Shown here: positions 52,581 through 61,263 of the stretch, piece by piece | Position numbering within the stretch: position 1 is the stretch's first letter | Layout: every line of letters starts with the position of its first letter | Origin: Streptomyces pyxinicus | Lineage (GTDB): Bacteria > Actinomycetota > Actinomycetes > Streptomycetales > Streptomycetaceae | Assembly (NCBI RefSeq): GCF_024753135.1 | Contig: NZ_JANUGP010000007.1 | Location: forward strand, 124,001 to 188,000 | DNA length: 64,000 bases | Reading direction: 5' to 3' | Program-made: the position numbers and the translations under genes | The notes under the pieces: generated by a model | What the model was told of the DNA's origin: nothing | The model's database searches: none | The model's input: only the letters and a program-made list of their open reading frames with translations

Positions 52581-53296
52581 GCCCGCGGGTGGACGCGGAC
52601 GCGGTGGTGCTCGACATCGAGGGCACCACGAGTGCGACGGCCTTCGTGGTGGACGTCCTCTACCCCTACGCGCGCTCCCGGTTCGCGGCGCTGCTCACCG
52701 AGCGGGCCGGCGAGCCCGAGGTGGCCCGGGCGATGGCGGGGGTGCGCGAGCTGACGGGCGAGCCGGACGCCGACGCCGCCCGGATCGAGAAGACGCTGAA
52801 CGCCTGGCTGGACGAGGACCGCAAGGCGGCCCCGCTGAAGGTCCTCCAGGGCGTCGTCTGGTCCGAGGGCTTCGCGCGCGGCGACCTGGTCGCGCACTTC
52901 TACGCCGACGTCGTCCCGGCGCTGCGCGCCTGGCACGCGGCCGGGGTGCGCCTGTACGTGTACTCCTCCGGGTCGGTGGCGGCGCAGCGGGCGTGGTTCT
53001 CCGCGACGCCCGAGGGCGATCTGCTGCCGCTGCTCGCGGGGCTGTACGACACGGAGAACGCCGGTCCCAAGCTGGAGCCGGCGTCGTACCGCCGTATCGC
53101 CTCGGCGGCGGGTGCGGCGCCGGACCGGCTGGTGTTCCTGTCCGACCGCCGGGGTGAGCTGGACGCGGCGCGGGCGGCGGGCTGGCACACGGTCGGGGTA
53201 CGGCGGCCCGGGGAGCCGTACTACGCGGTGGGTGTCGGGGACCATCCCGAGGCGGGCACGTTCGCCGGGATCAGGGTGGGCGGGGGCGGCCGGTGA
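52577..53296 (+). CDS. mtnC: Acireductone synthase, enolase-phosphatase E1
   Basis: 239-residue HAD-family bifunctional enolase/phosphatase which converts 2,3-diketo-5-methylthiopentyl-1-phosphate to the acireductone. The MtnC-specific motif [11 protein letters not shown] (Asp13, Glu15) stands at the N-terminus, [15 protein letters not shown] is motif [17 protein letters not shown] carries Lys and [20 protein letters not shown] is motif IV. GTG 52577 overlaps mtnD and its stop overlaps mtnB, each by 4 bp. Confidence 0.95.
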   Translation: MSPRVDADAVVLDIEGTTSATAFVVDVLYPYARSRFAALLTERAGEPEVARAMAGVRELTGEPDADAARIEKTLNAWLDEDRKAAPLKVLQGVVWSEGFARGDLVAHFYADVVPALRAWHAAGVRLYVYSSGSVAAQRAWFSATPEGDLLPLLAGLYDTENAGPKLEPASYRRIASAAGAAPDRLVFLSDRRGELDAARAAGWHTVGVRRPGEPYYAVGVGDHPEAGTFAGIRVGGGGR

Positions 53297-53886
53297 CGGC
53301 GGGCCTGCGGGAGGCGGGGGCGGTGCTCGCCGCCGAGTCGGCGCGGTTCGCCTCGCTCGGCTGGATGCGGGGCACCTCCGGGAACCTGTCCCTGGTGCTG
53401 TCGCGTGACCCGCTGCGGCTCGCGGTGACCGGGAGCGGGCTGGACAAGGGTGAGCTGACGGCCGAGGACGTGGTGCTGGTCGATGGGCGGGGGGCGGCCG
53501 TGCAGGGCGGCAGGCCGTCGGCGGAGGCCGCGCTGCACGCGCGCGTGGCCGCGCTGACCGGCGCGGGCGCGGTGGTGCACGTGCACACCGTGGCGTCGGT
53601 GGCGATGGGCCGCCGGGAGCCGGGCGGGATCGTGTTCCGGGATCTGGAGATGCTCAAGGGGGTGGGACAGCCCGCGCACGACGTGGAGGTGGTGCTGCCG
53701 GTCATCGCCAACAGCCAGGACATGGCGGAACTGGGTGACCGTCTGGAGGCCGCCCGGAACCCGCGGATGCCGGCGGTGGTGGTCGCGGGGCACGGGCTGT
53801 ACGCGTGGGGGGAGGATCCGGTGCGGGCCCGGCATCACACCGAAGTGGTCGAGTGGCTGCTGGAGTTGGAGCTGGCCCGCAGGTGA
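53293..53886 (+). CDS. mtnB: Methylthioribulose-1-phosphate dehydratase
   Basis: 197-residue class II aldolase-like zinc enzyme which dehydrates 5-methylthioribulose-1-phosphate. Seen are the phosphate-binding MRGTSGNLSLVLSRDPLRLA, catalytic Glu78 in RPSAEAALHARV, zinc ligands His96/His98 in AVVHVHTVASVAM and His167 in VVVAGHGLYAWG. GTG 53293. Together with mtnD and mtnC it covers the lower half of the methionine salvage pathway; mtnA and a methylthioribose kinase or MTA phosphorylase are not in this window. Confidence 0.94.
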   Translation: MTAGLREAGAVLAAESARFASLGWMRGTSGNLSLVLSRDPLRLAVTGSGLDKGELTAEDVVLVDGRGAAVQGGRPSAEAALHARVAALTGAGAVVHVHTVASVAMGRREPGGIVFRDLEMLKGVGQPAHDVEVVLPVIANSQDMAELGDRLEAARNPRMPAVVVAGHGLYAWGEDPVRARHHTEVVEWLLELELARR

Positions 53887-53945
53887 GGCGGCGTCACGCC
53901 TGGTCGTGGCCGCGGCGGCTGCCGGGGGTGTTCACCGGCGGGGAT

Positions 53946-53972
53946 CGGGGCAGTGATCCGTTCACTGCCCCG
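53946..53972 (+). terminator. Terminator downstream of mtnB
   Basis: A perfect 11-bp stem, CGGGGCAGTGA (53946-53956) with TCACTGCCCCG (53962-53972), loop tccgt. Confidence 0.8.
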
Positions 53973-54050
53973 GCAACGGGCTGCGGGCGCCCCCGCCGGA
54001 CGCCGTAAGGTTGGTGAGTCAAGCGAGGGCACGTCGGAAGGAGGCACTGG

Positions 54051-55073
54051 GTGATCGAGCTGGAGGGGGTTCCCGAGCTGATCGACCCAGTCATGGTGGC
54101 CGCGTTCGAGGGCTGGAACGATGCCGGTGACGCCGCCTCCACGGCGGTCGCGCATCTGGAACGCGAATGGAAGGGCGAGGTGTTCGCGGCGCTGGACGCC
54201 GAGGACTACTACGACTTCCAGGTGAACCGCCCCACGGTCTTCATGGACGGCGGCGTGCGCAAGATCACATGGCCGACGACCCGGCTGTCCGTGGTCCGCG
54301 TCGGCGGTGACAAGCCCCGCGACTTGGTGCTGGTGCGCGGGATCGAACCGTCCATGCGCTGGCGGTCGTTCTGCAACGAACTGCTCGGTTTCGCGCACGA
54401 GCTGGGCGTGGAGCTGGTGGTCGTCCTGGGCGCCCTGCTCGGTGACACCCCGCACACGCGTCCGGTGCCGGTCAGCGGGGTGACGTCCGATCCGGATCTG
54501 GCCGAGCGGATGGACCTGGAGGAGACGAAGTACGAGGGGCCGACCGGCATTGTCGGGGTGCTCCAGGAGGCCTGTACGCACGCCGGGGTGCCGGCGGTGT
54601 CGCTGTGGGCGGCCGTCCCGCACTACGTGTCGCAGCCGCCCAACCCGAAGGCCACCCTGGCGCTGCTGAACCGTCTGGAGGACCTGCTGGACCTGCGGAT
54701 CCCGCAGGGTGAGCTGCCGGAGGACGCGCGGGCCTGGCAGGTGGGCGTGGACCAGCTGGCCGCCGAGGACAGCGAGGTCGCCGAGTACGTGCAGACGCTG
54801 GAGGAGGCCCGGGACACGGCGGAGCTGCCGGAGGCCTCGGGTGAGGCGATCGCTCGCGAGTTCGAGCGGTATCTGCGGCGCCGGGACGTGGGCCCGCCCG
54901 CGCCGGGCGGCCACGCGACGGCGGACGGCGGGGAGGGCGGTTCGTTCCTGCGGGACAGCCCGGCCGGTCCCGCGGGTCCGGCCGGGCGCAACCGTCCGCC
55001 CAGGCCGGACACCTCCGGCGGTCCGAGGGAGGGCGACGGCGACGAGGACGAGGGCGACGGCTCGCAGGACTGA
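54051..55073 (+). CDS. parJ: PAC2-family protein (ParJ-like)
   Basis: 340-residue protein of the PAC2 (proteasome assembly chaperone 2) family. The N-terminal core shows PVMVAAFEGWNDAGDAASTA, RKITWPTTRLSVVRVGGDKP and VVVLGALLGDTPHTRPVPVS; the last 60 residues are Gly/Pro/Asp-rich. From memory, the S. coelicolor gene at this position, upstream of mshC, is parJ, whose product interacts with ParA during sporulation; the name is transferred by synteny. GTG 54051 has AAGGAGG 6 nt upstream. A 17-bp palindromic terminator follows. Confidence 0.88.
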   Translation: MIELEGVPELIDPVMVAAFEGWNDAGDAASTAVAHLEREWKGEVFAALDAEDYYDFQVNRPTVFMDGGVRKITWPTTRLSVVRVGGDKPRDLVLVRGIEPSMRWRSFCNELLGFAHELGVELVVVLGALLGDTPHTRPVPVSGVTSDPDLAERMDLEETKYEGPTGIVGVLQEACTHAGVPAVSLWAAVPHYVSQPPNPKATLALLNRLEDLLDLRIPQGELPEDARAWQVGVDQLAAEDSEVAEYVQTLEEARDTAELPEASGEAIAREFERYLRRRDVGPPAPGGHATADGGEGGSFLRDSPAGPAGPAGRNRPPRPDTSGGPREGDGDEDEGDGSQD

Positions 55074-55086
55074 GCGGTGCGTGTGG

Positions 55087-55120
55087 GAGGGGCGGTTCCC
55101 CGGCCGGGGAACCGCCCCTC
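55087..55120. terminator. Bidirectional terminator between parJ and mshC
   Basis: A perfect 34-bp palindrome, two 17-bp arms (55087-55103 and 55104-55120) with no spacer, between convergent genes. Confidence 0.85.
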
Positions 55121-55129
55121 TCGTGTGCT

Positions 55130-55171
55130 CGCCCGCTCTAGAGGGCCACGCGCCCGCTTTAGAGGGCCACG
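55130..55171. repeat. 21-bp tandem duplication across the mshC stop codon
   Basis: Units 55130-55150 and 55151-55171 differ at one base (C/T at 55138 and 55159). The mshC-proximal copy holds the TAA stop (55161-55159) and the distal copy has TAG in the same position. Confidence 0.95.
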
Positions 55172-56388
55172 CCCAGCAGTGCGTCCACGGCCCGGCTGAC
55201 CAGGCCCGGGGCGCCGGTGTCGGTGCCGCCCTCGGCCGTCTGCCGTGCGGCCCAGCGGTCCACGGCGGTCAGCGCGGTGGGGGCGTCCAGGTCGTTCGCG
55301 AGCGCCGCGCGGATCTCCTCGACGAGCGCGTCGGCGGACGGCCCGTCGGGCCGGGAGACGGCCGCGCGCCAGCGGTCCAGGCGCGCCACGGCGTCCTGGA
55401 GCACCTGGTCGGTCCACTCCCAGTCGGTGCGGTAGTGGTGGGCGAGCAGCGCGAGCCGGATCGCGGCCGGGTCGACGCCGTCGCGGCGCAGGGTGGAGAC
55501 GAAGACCAGGTTGCCCCTGGACTTGGACATCTTCTCGCCGTCCAGGCCGACCATGCCGGCGTGCACGTACGCCTTGGCCATGGGGAACTCGCCGGTGAGC
55601 ACCTGGGCGTGCGAGGCGCCCATCTCGTGGTGCGGGAAGGCGAGGTCGGAGCCGCCGCCCTGGACGTCGAAGCCCATGCCGAGGTGGTCGAGGGCGATGG
55701 CGACGCACTCGATGTGCCAGCCGGGCCGGCCCCGGCCGAGGGAGCCGCCGTCCCAGCTGGGCTCGCCGTCGCGGGCGGCCATCCACAGCATCGGGTCGAG
55801 CGGGTTCTTCTTGCCCGGGCGGTCCGGGTCGCCGCCGCGCTCGGCGGACAGCAGCCGCATGGCGGCGGCGTCGAGGCCCGAGACCTCGCCGAAGTGCGGG
55901 TCGGACTCGACGGAGAAGTAGACGTCGCCCTCCAGCTCGTAGGCGGCGCCGAGGTCACGCAGCCGCTCCACCAGCGGGACGATGCCGGGTATCGCCTCGA
56001 CGGCGCCGATGTAGTGCCGGGGCGGGAGCATCCGCAGGGCGGTCATGTCCTCGCGGAAGAGGGCGGTCTCCTGCTCGGCGAGGGCGACCCAGTCGACGCC
56101 GTCCCGGTCCGCGCGCTCCAGCAGCGGGTCGTCGACGTCGGTGACGTTCTGGACGTAGTGGACCTGCCGCTTGGTGTCGAGCCACACGCGCTGCACGAGG
56201 TCGAACGCGTTGTAGGTCGCCGCGTGACCCAGGTGGGTCGCGTCGTACGGGGTGATGCCGCAGACGTAGATACGGGCGACGGGACCGGGGTCGAGGGTGA
56301 CGAGGCCGCCGGTCGCGGTGTCGTGGATCCTCAGGTCGCGGCCCTGACCAGGCAGGGCGGGGACCTCGGAAGCGGGCCAGGCATGCAT
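55159..56388 (-). CDS. mshC: Cysteine:1-D-myo-inosityl 2-amino-2-deoxy-alpha-D-glucopyranoside ligase MshC
   Basis: 409-residue mycothiol-synthesis enzyme, a paralogue of cysteinyl-tRNA synthetase that joins cysteine to GlcN-Ins using ATP. It shows [20 protein letters not shown] with the zinc Cys and HxGH motif, [36 protein letters not shown] and [15 protein letters not shown] with KMSKS. The tRNA anticodon-binding part of CysS is missing, as expected for MshC. ATG 56388 ([14 protein letters not shown]) is preferred over ATG 56394 because it aligns with the mycobacterial N-terminus. Confidence 0.95.
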   Translation of the reverse strand: MHAWPASEVPALPGQGRDLRIHDTATGGLVTLDPGPVARIYVCGITPYDATHLGHAATYNAFDLVQRVWLDTKRQVHYVQNVTDVDDPLLERADRDGVDWVALAEQETALFREDMTALRMLPPRHYIGAVEAIPGIVPLVERLRDLGAAYELEGDVYFSVESDPHFGEVSGLDAAAMRLLSAERGGDPDRPGKKNPLDPMLWMAARDGEPSWDGGSLGRGRPGWHIECVAIALDHLGMGFDVQGGGSDLAFPHHEMGASHAQVLTGEFPMAKAYVHAGMVGLDGEKMSKSRGNLVFVSTLRRDGVDPAAIRLALLAHHYRTDWEWTDQVLQDAVARLDRWRAAVSRPDGPSADALVEEIRAALANDLDAPTALTAVDRWAARQTAEGGTDTGAPGLVSRAVDALLGVAL

Positions 56389-56499
56389 GTACATGAGCCT
56401 AACCCGGCGCCGAGCCGCGCAGACGAACGGGATCGGACGGATGGCCGACGGGGCGTTCTTGCGTCTCCGGGCGCCGGTGTGGCAGGGAGGGCGCGGGGG

Positions 56500-57327
56500 T
56501 CAGACGGGGGGCCAGGGGATGGCGGGCCACTCGCCGCTCGGCTCGGGGTGAAGGCCCGTGGTGAGCAGGGCGTCCACCCGCGCGCGCGTGGCGGCGATCT
56601 CGGCCACGGTGAGGTGCGGGGCCAGCCGGTCGCCCAGCGGCCCGCTGAGGGCGTCTCTGAGGCCCTTGAGGACGTCGGTGGCCTCCGGGGTGAGGGGTTC
56701 GCCGGCCCAGCCCCACAGCAGGGTGCGCAGCTTGTCGTCGACGTTGAAGGTGACGCCGTGGTCGATGCCGTAGAGCCGGCCGTCGGCGGTGGGCAGCAGG
56801 TGGCCGCCCTTGCGGTCGGCGTTGTTGACGACGGCGTCCAGGACGGCGAGCCGGCGCAGCCGTTCGTCGTCGGCGTGCACGAGCAGCGCGGTGCGGTCCT
56901 CGCCGACCTCGGCGAGGCCGATCGCCTTCCAGCCGGGCTCGGGTTCCTCGCCGTCGACCAGGGCGAGCAGTTCGGCCTCGGCGTCGACGTCGATCCACAG
57001 CTGGCACATGCCCTCGCCGTAGGGGCCGTCGCGCAGCACGGTCGGCGGGACGAGTCCCCAGCCGGTGGCCTCGGAGACCTCGTAGGCGGCCACCTCGCGG
57101 CCCGCGAGGGTGCCGTCGGGGAAGTCCCACAGGGGGCGTTCGCCGGCCACCGGCTTGTAGACGCAGGAGGCTTCCCGGCCGTCCAGCGCGACGGTGCAGA
57201 ACAGGGCGGCGTTGGACGCCTCGCGGATCCGGCCGCGCACGGTCAGCTCACCCCGTGCGACCAGGTCGACGAGGTCCGCGTCGGTGGCGGTCACGCTCCG
57301 CGGCGGTATCCGTTCTGGCGCGGACAT
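56500..57327 (-). CDS. Kinase-like protein of the SCO1664 family, function unknown
   Basis: 275-residue protein of a conserved actinobacterial family with similarity to PI3/PI4-kinase and HipA-like folds. Features that suggest an active phosphotransferase are Lys58 in ASCVYKPVAGERPLWDFPDG, catalytic-loop-like NNADRKGGHLL with Asp171, and YGIDHGVTF with Asp189 in the DFG position. The substrate is unknown. ATG 57327 has GGAAGG upstream and lies 37 bp inside DUF3090, so translation is coupled. The trio of this gene, DUF3090 and a histidine phosphatase follows mshC in many actinobacteria. Confidence 0.85.
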   Translation of the reverse strand: MSAPERIPPRSVTATDADLVDLVARGELTVRGRIREASNAALFCTVALDGREASCVYKPVAGERPLWDFPDGTLAGREVAAYEVSEATGWGLVPPTVLRDGPYGEGMCQLWIDVDAEAELLALVDGEEPEPGWKAIGLAEVGEDRTALLVHADDERLRRLAVLDAVVNNADRKGGHLLPTADGRLYGIDHGVTFNVDDKLRTLLWGWAGEPLTPEATDVLKGLRDALSGPLGDRLAPHLTVAEIAATRARVDALLTTGLHPEPSGEWPAIPWPPV

Positions 57328-57881
57328 ACGTGTCCTTCCGGGTCGAGCGGGAGGCTGCACAGCGGGCACGGCGGCCGCCCGGCGTTGACGACGTCCAGGG
57401 CGCGCTTGGCGAAGGCCCGGGCCTGCGCGCCGGTCAGCCGGACCCGCAGCATCGGGGGCCCGTTCTCCTCGTCCTGGAGCAGCCGCTCCTCGGCCTCGGC
57501 GAGGTCCTCCTCGGTGTCGGCGTCCAGTTCGACGAGGGCCTGTGCCTCGACGATCATGCGCTGGTCCTCGCCGTCCCAGGCCAGGGCCATGGTGCCGACG
57601 CGGAACTCCTCCTCGACGGGGGATTCCAGCGGGGCGCTGTCGGCGATCTCGGAGGGCGCCATGGCGGGCACGGCGGCGCTGCCGCCGCTGCGCCGTACGA
57701 CCTCGTCGAGGAGTTCGTCCATACGCTCGGCGAGTGCGGCGACCTGGGTCTTCTCCAGGGCCACGCTGGTCACCCGGGGGCCTGCGGTGGCCTGGAGGAA
57801 GAAGGTACGGCGTCCGGGCAGTCCGACCGTGCCGGCCACGAAGCGGTCCGGCTGGTCGTAGAGGAACACCTGACGGGACAC
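57291..57881 (-). CDS. DUF3090 protein with C-terminal zinc ribbon
   Basis: 196-residue conserved actinobacterial protein. It begins MSRQVFLYDQPDRFVAGTVG with TFFLQATAGPRVTSVALEKT, has an acidic middle (ADTEEDLAEAEERLLQDEEN), and ends with a zinc-ribbon half PPCPLCSLPLDPEGHVCPRQ. No function has been established. It overlaps the kinase-like gene by 37 bp and is probably co-transcribed with it. GTG 57881. Confidence 0.88.
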   Translation of the reverse strand: MSRQVFLYDQPDRFVAGTVGLPGRRTFFLQATAGPRVTSVALEKTQVAALAERMDELLDEVVRRSGGSAAVPAMAPSEIADSAPLESPVEEEFRVGTMALAWDGEDQRMIVEAQALVELDADTEEDLAEAEERLLQDEENGPPMLRVRLTGAQARAFAKRALDVVNAGRPPCPLCSLPLDPEGHVCPRQNGYRRGA

Positions 57882-57972
57882 GTCCTGTCTCCAGTGGAAT
57901 CGAGGGTGTGGGCGATGCGGGCGGTACGGGCTCGCGGCGGTGCGGACCGCTTCACCCTACTGCGCGCGACGA

Positions 57973-58659
57973 TCACGGTGCGCCCGCACCGCCCCCGACC
58001 GGTGCGTCACCTTCGCCGGTCTCCTCGCGCGGGACGAGGGAGGCGAAGTCGCCGGTGTCGCCGAGGCGGACGAGGTAGGGCCGCAGCCGGGTGTAGCGGA
58101 TCGCGGTGACGGAGCACGGCTCCACGGAGACCCGCTGGAAGAGGTCGAGGTGCAGCCCGAGGGCGTCGGCGACGAGGGACTTGATGATGTCGCCGTGGGA
58201 GCACATCAGGTAGACGGCGTCGGCGCCGTGGTCGCGCTCGATCCGCGCGTTCCACTCGCGGACGGCCTCTGCGGCGCGGGTCTGCATGGCCCGCATCGAC
58301 TCGCCGCCGGGGAAGGCGGCGGCCGACGGATGGGCCTGGACGACCTCCATCAGCGGTTCGTCCTTCAGCTCGGCGAGCTTGCGGCCGGACCAGTCGCCGT
58401 AGTGGCACTCCCCGATGCGTTCGTCGGTGTGGACGCGCAGCTCCGGGCGGGCGTCGAGGAGGGGGCGTACGGTCTCCTGGCAGCGCTGGAGCGGGCTGGT
58501 GACGACCTCGGCGAGCGGCAGGGCGGCGAGCCGGCCGGGCAGGGCGGCGGCCTGGGCGGTGCCGCGCTCGTCCAGGGCGACGCCGGGCGTCCAGCCGGCG
58601 AGCAGGCCGGAGGTGTTGGCGGTGGAACGTCCGTGCCTTACGAGGATCAACGTGGGCAT
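57973..58659 (-). CDS. Histidine phosphatase of the MSMEG_4193 family
   Basis: 228-residue phosphoglycerate-mutase-like phosphatase. The catalytic His9 is in LILVRHGRSTANTSG, the substrate Arg in VTSPLQRCQETVRPL, Glu in ERIGECHYGDWSGRKL and the second His in YLMCSHGDIIKSLVADALGL. The C-terminus is disordered. In actinobacteria it is regularly linked to DUF3090 and the SCO1664-like gene, 91 bp downstream here. ATG 58659 was chosen because it begins directly with the RHG strand. It is divergent from corA. Confidence 0.93.
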   Translation of the reverse strand: MPTLILVRHGRSTANTSGLLAGWTPGVALDERGTAQAAALPGRLAALPLAEVVTSPLQRCQETVRPLLDARPELRVHTDERIGECHYGDWSGRKLAELKDEPLMEVVQAHPSAAAFPGGESMRAMQTRAAEAVREWNARIERDHGADAVYLMCSHGDIIKSLVADALGLHLDLFQRVSVEPCSVTAIRYTRLRPYLVRLGDTGDFASLVPREETGEGDAPVGGGAGAP

Positions 58660-58720
58660 GCGGCAAGGGTAGGTGTTCGCCACCGTGCGGTGGCGGGCGG
58701 GCGAAGGGAGAGTGGGCCGC

Positions 58721-59716
58721 GTGATCGTGGACTGCGCCATCTACCGGCACGGGCAGCGCAGCGAGGGCCCGGAGGACCTGTCCGACGCGCTGGCGGAGGC
58801 GCGGGCGGCGGGCGGCTTCGTGTGGATCGGGCTGCACGAGCCGTCGGAGCGGGAGTTCGACCTGGTCACCCGCGAGTTCGGGTTGCATCCGCTGGCCGTG
58901 GAGGACGCCCTCAAGGCCCATCAGCGGCCCAAGCTCGAGGTGTACGACGACTCGCTGTTCCTGGTGCTCAAGCCGGTGGTGTACGAGCCGGAGAGCGACG
59001 CCGTCTCCAGCGGCGAGATCATGGTGTTCATCGGGGACTGCTTCGTGGTGACCGTCCGGCACGGTGAGGGTTCGCCGCTGGCTGCCGTGCGGCACCGGCT
59101 GGAGAAGGAGCCCGAGATGCTGGACAAGGGCCCCACCTCGGTGCTGTACGCGATCGCGGACGCGGTGGTCGACCACTATCTGGAGGTGGCGACGGAGCTG
59201 CAGACGGATCTGGAGGAGCTGGAGGCGGAGGTGTTCCAGCCGGAGACCGGCGGCTCGCGGCACACCGCGTCGCGGATCTACACGTTCAAGCGGCAGGTGC
59301 TGCGTTTCCGCCGGGCCACCGGGCCGCTGGCGGTGCCGATGGCCCGGCTGGCGGGGACCGGGCAGCTCGGCGGCGAGGTGCCGTTCGTGCACGACGAGGC
59401 GCGGCCGTTCTTCCGGGACGTCAGCGACCACCTGATGCGGGTGAACGAGTCGGTGGACGGCCTGGACCGCCTGGTGTCGGACATCCTGTCGGCGCATCTG
59501 GCGCAGATGAGCGTGCGGCAGAACGACGACATGCGGAAGATCTCGGCGTGGGCGGCGATGGCGGCGGTCCCGACGATGATCGCGGGGATCTACGGCATGA
59601 ACTTCGACCACATGCCCGAGCTGCACTGGCTGTGGTCGTACCCGGTGGTGATCGTGGCGATGGCCGCGCTGGAGGTGCTGCTGTACCGGCTGTTCAAGCG
59701 GCGCGGCTGGCTGTGA
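58721..59716 (+). CDS. corA: CorA-family divalent cation transporter
   Basis: 331-residue magnesium/cobalt transporter. A cytoplasmic domain with long helices (HLMRVNESVDGLDRLVSDIL) precedes two C-terminal membrane segments; the pore motif is GIYGMNFDHMPELHW with GMN near residue 293. GTG 58721 was chosen for spacing from the gaaggga sequence. It belongs to the CorA-like group with a short N-terminus; ion choice (Mg, Co, Ni or Zn) is not visible from sequence. Confidence 0.94.
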   Translation: MIVDCAIYRHGQRSEGPEDLSDALAEARAAGGFVWIGLHEPSEREFDLVTREFGLHPLAVEDALKAHQRPKLEVYDDSLFLVLKPVVYEPESDAVSSGEIMVFIGDCFVVTVRHGEGSPLAAVRHRLEKEPEMLDKGPTSVLYAIADAVVDHYLEVATELQTDLEELEAEVFQPETGGSRHTASRIYTFKRQVLRFRRATGPLAVPMARLAGTGQLGGEVPFVHDEARPFFRDVSDHLMRVNESVDGLDRLVSDILSAHLAQMSVRQNDDMRKISAWAAMAAVPTMIAGIYGMNFDHMPELHWLWSYPVVIVAMAALEVLLYRLFKRRGWL

Positions 59717-60030
59717 TCTCGGCAGGGGCGGCTCAGACGTGCTGCCGCGTCCGGCGGTGGCCGGGCGCGGCGGTTCCTCGTGGGTGTGGGCGAGGTGGTG
59801 GTCCTCGTCGTGGGCGAGGATCTTCCGGAACCGGTTCGTGGCCGAAAGCATGGCGGCCGCCTCTCCGCGGAGGGGGCCGCACCAGGGGTGCGGGCGCGTT
59901 CGGCCGAAAGAAGGACCCGCGCGGGTCGTAACCGGGCGGCGTCCGGCGCGTTGTTCCCTGTGACGGCCGTGGCGGGGAAGACCCCCCGAGCCCCCACCAC
60001 GGCCGCGGAACTTCTCCTACGGTCGGCCGC
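59717..60030. other. Gene-free stretch between corA and the LLM gene
   Basis: About 314 bases between convergent genes. The minus strand has a His/Asp/Glu-rich open stretch from ATG 59851, discussed under findings, which runs on antisense to corA and is not annotated as a gene. No clear hairpin terminator was recognised. Confidence 0.55.
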
Positions 60031-61086
60031 TCACGCCAGTCCGGCGCGCTCCAGGGCCTCGCTGCCGGCGCGCAGGGAGGCGAGCCGCTCCTCCAGGGTG
60101 AAGCCGGCCGGCGCCAGGCTCAGGGTGGTGACGCCGGCGGCGGCGTAGGCCTTCATCCGGTCGGCGATGCGGTCGACGGAGCCGAGCAGCGTGGTCTTGT
60201 CGATGAGGTCCTGCGGGACCGCGGCGGCGGCGCCCTGCTTGTCCCCGGACAGGTACTTCTGCTGGATCTCGGCGGCTTCCTTCTCGTATCCCATGCGCTG
60301 GGCGAGCTGGTTGTAGAAGTTCTGCTTGGCACTGCCCATGCCGCCGACGTAGAGCGCGGTGTAGGGGCGAAAGGTGTCGGCGAGGCGGGCCACGTCCTTG
60401 TCGTCGCCGACGGCGAGCGGCAGGGTCGGGCACACGTCGAAGCCGTCGAGGGTCCTGCCCGCCTTCTCGCGGCCCGCGCGCAGGTGCTTGAGGGTGGTCT
60501 CCTCCAGGTGCTCGGCGGCCGGGAAGATCAGCAGGGCGCCGTCGGCGATCTCGCCGGTCTGCTCCAGGTTCTTGGGGCCGATCGCCGCGATGTAGAGCGG
60601 GATGTGCTCGCGCTGCGGGTGGACGGTCAGCTTGATCGGCTTGCCGGGGCCGCCGGGCAGCGGCAGCGTCCAGTGCGCGCCCTCGTACGTCAGCCGTTCG
60701 CGGGTCATCGCCTTGCGGACGATCTCCACGTACTCGCGCGTGCGGGCCAGCGGCTTGTCGAACGTGACGCCGTACCAGCCCTCGGAGACCTGCGGTCCGG
60801 AGACGCCGAGGCCGAGCCGGAACCGGCCGCCGGACAGGGAGTCCAGGGTGGCCGCCGTCATCGCGGTCATCGCGGGCTGCCGGGCCGGGATCTGGAAGAT
60901 GGCCGAGCCGACGTCGATGCGCTCGGTCTGGGCGGCGACCCAGCTGAGCACGGTGGCCGCGTCCGATCCGTAGGCCTCGGCGGCCCAGCACACGGCGAAC
61001 CCGAGCCGGTCGGCCTCCTGGGCCACGGCCAGATTGTCCCCGTCCATTCCGGCACCCCAGTAGCCGAGGTTGATCCCGAGCTGCAT
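60031..61086 (-). CDS. F420-dependent LLM-class oxidoreductase
   Basis: 351-residue luciferase-like monooxygenase-fold protein of the F420-dependent class. It begins MQLGINLGYWGAGMDGDNLA, then CWAAEAYGSDAATVLSWVAA, SAIFQIPARQPAMTAMTAAT, GGRFRLGLGVSGPQVSEGWY and PLYIAAIGPKNLEQTGEIAD. The enzyme probably uses coenzyme F420, which Streptomyces make; the substrate is unknown. ATG 61086 has AAGGGG upstream. It is divergent from the aldo/keto reductase gene. Confidence 0.92.
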   Translation of the reverse strand: MQLGINLGYWGAGMDGDNLAVAQEADRLGFAVCWAAEAYGSDAATVLSWVAAQTERIDVGSAIFQIPARQPAMTAMTAATLDSLSGGRFRLGLGVSGPQVSEGWYGVTFDKPLARTREYVEIVRKAMTRERLTYEGAHWTLPLPGGPGKPIKLTVHPQREHIPLYIAAIGPKNLEQTGEIADGALLIFPAAEHLEETTLKHLRAGREKAGRTLDGFDVCPTLPLAVGDDKDVARLADTFRPYTALYVGGMGSAKQNFYNQLAQRMGYEKEAAEIQQKYLSGDKQGAAAAVPQDLIDKTTLLGSVDRIADRMKAYAAAGVTTLSLAPAGFTLEERLASLRAGSEALERAGLA

Positions 61087-61162
61087 GGCCGATTCCCCTT
61101 ACCCATGAGTAACGTCCCTGTGCGGGTGACCTTAGCGCGCGGACGGGGCCGGCGGCAGGGCG

Positions 61163-61200
61163 GGCGGGGGCCGGGATCGGGGCAGGCGGGGGCCGGGATC
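61163..61200. repeat. 16-bp direct repeat in the LLM/AKR promoter region
   Basis: GGCGGGGGCCGGGATC occurs at 61163-61178 and 61185-61200, a 22-bp period (about two helical turns), between divergent genes. It could be an operator pair or a local duplication. Confidence 0.7.
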
Positions 61201-61263
61201 CGGGCGGCCGGGGTTATCCACAGGCAACCCACGGCACAGGTTCTGGCCAGTAATCTCGCCCGC

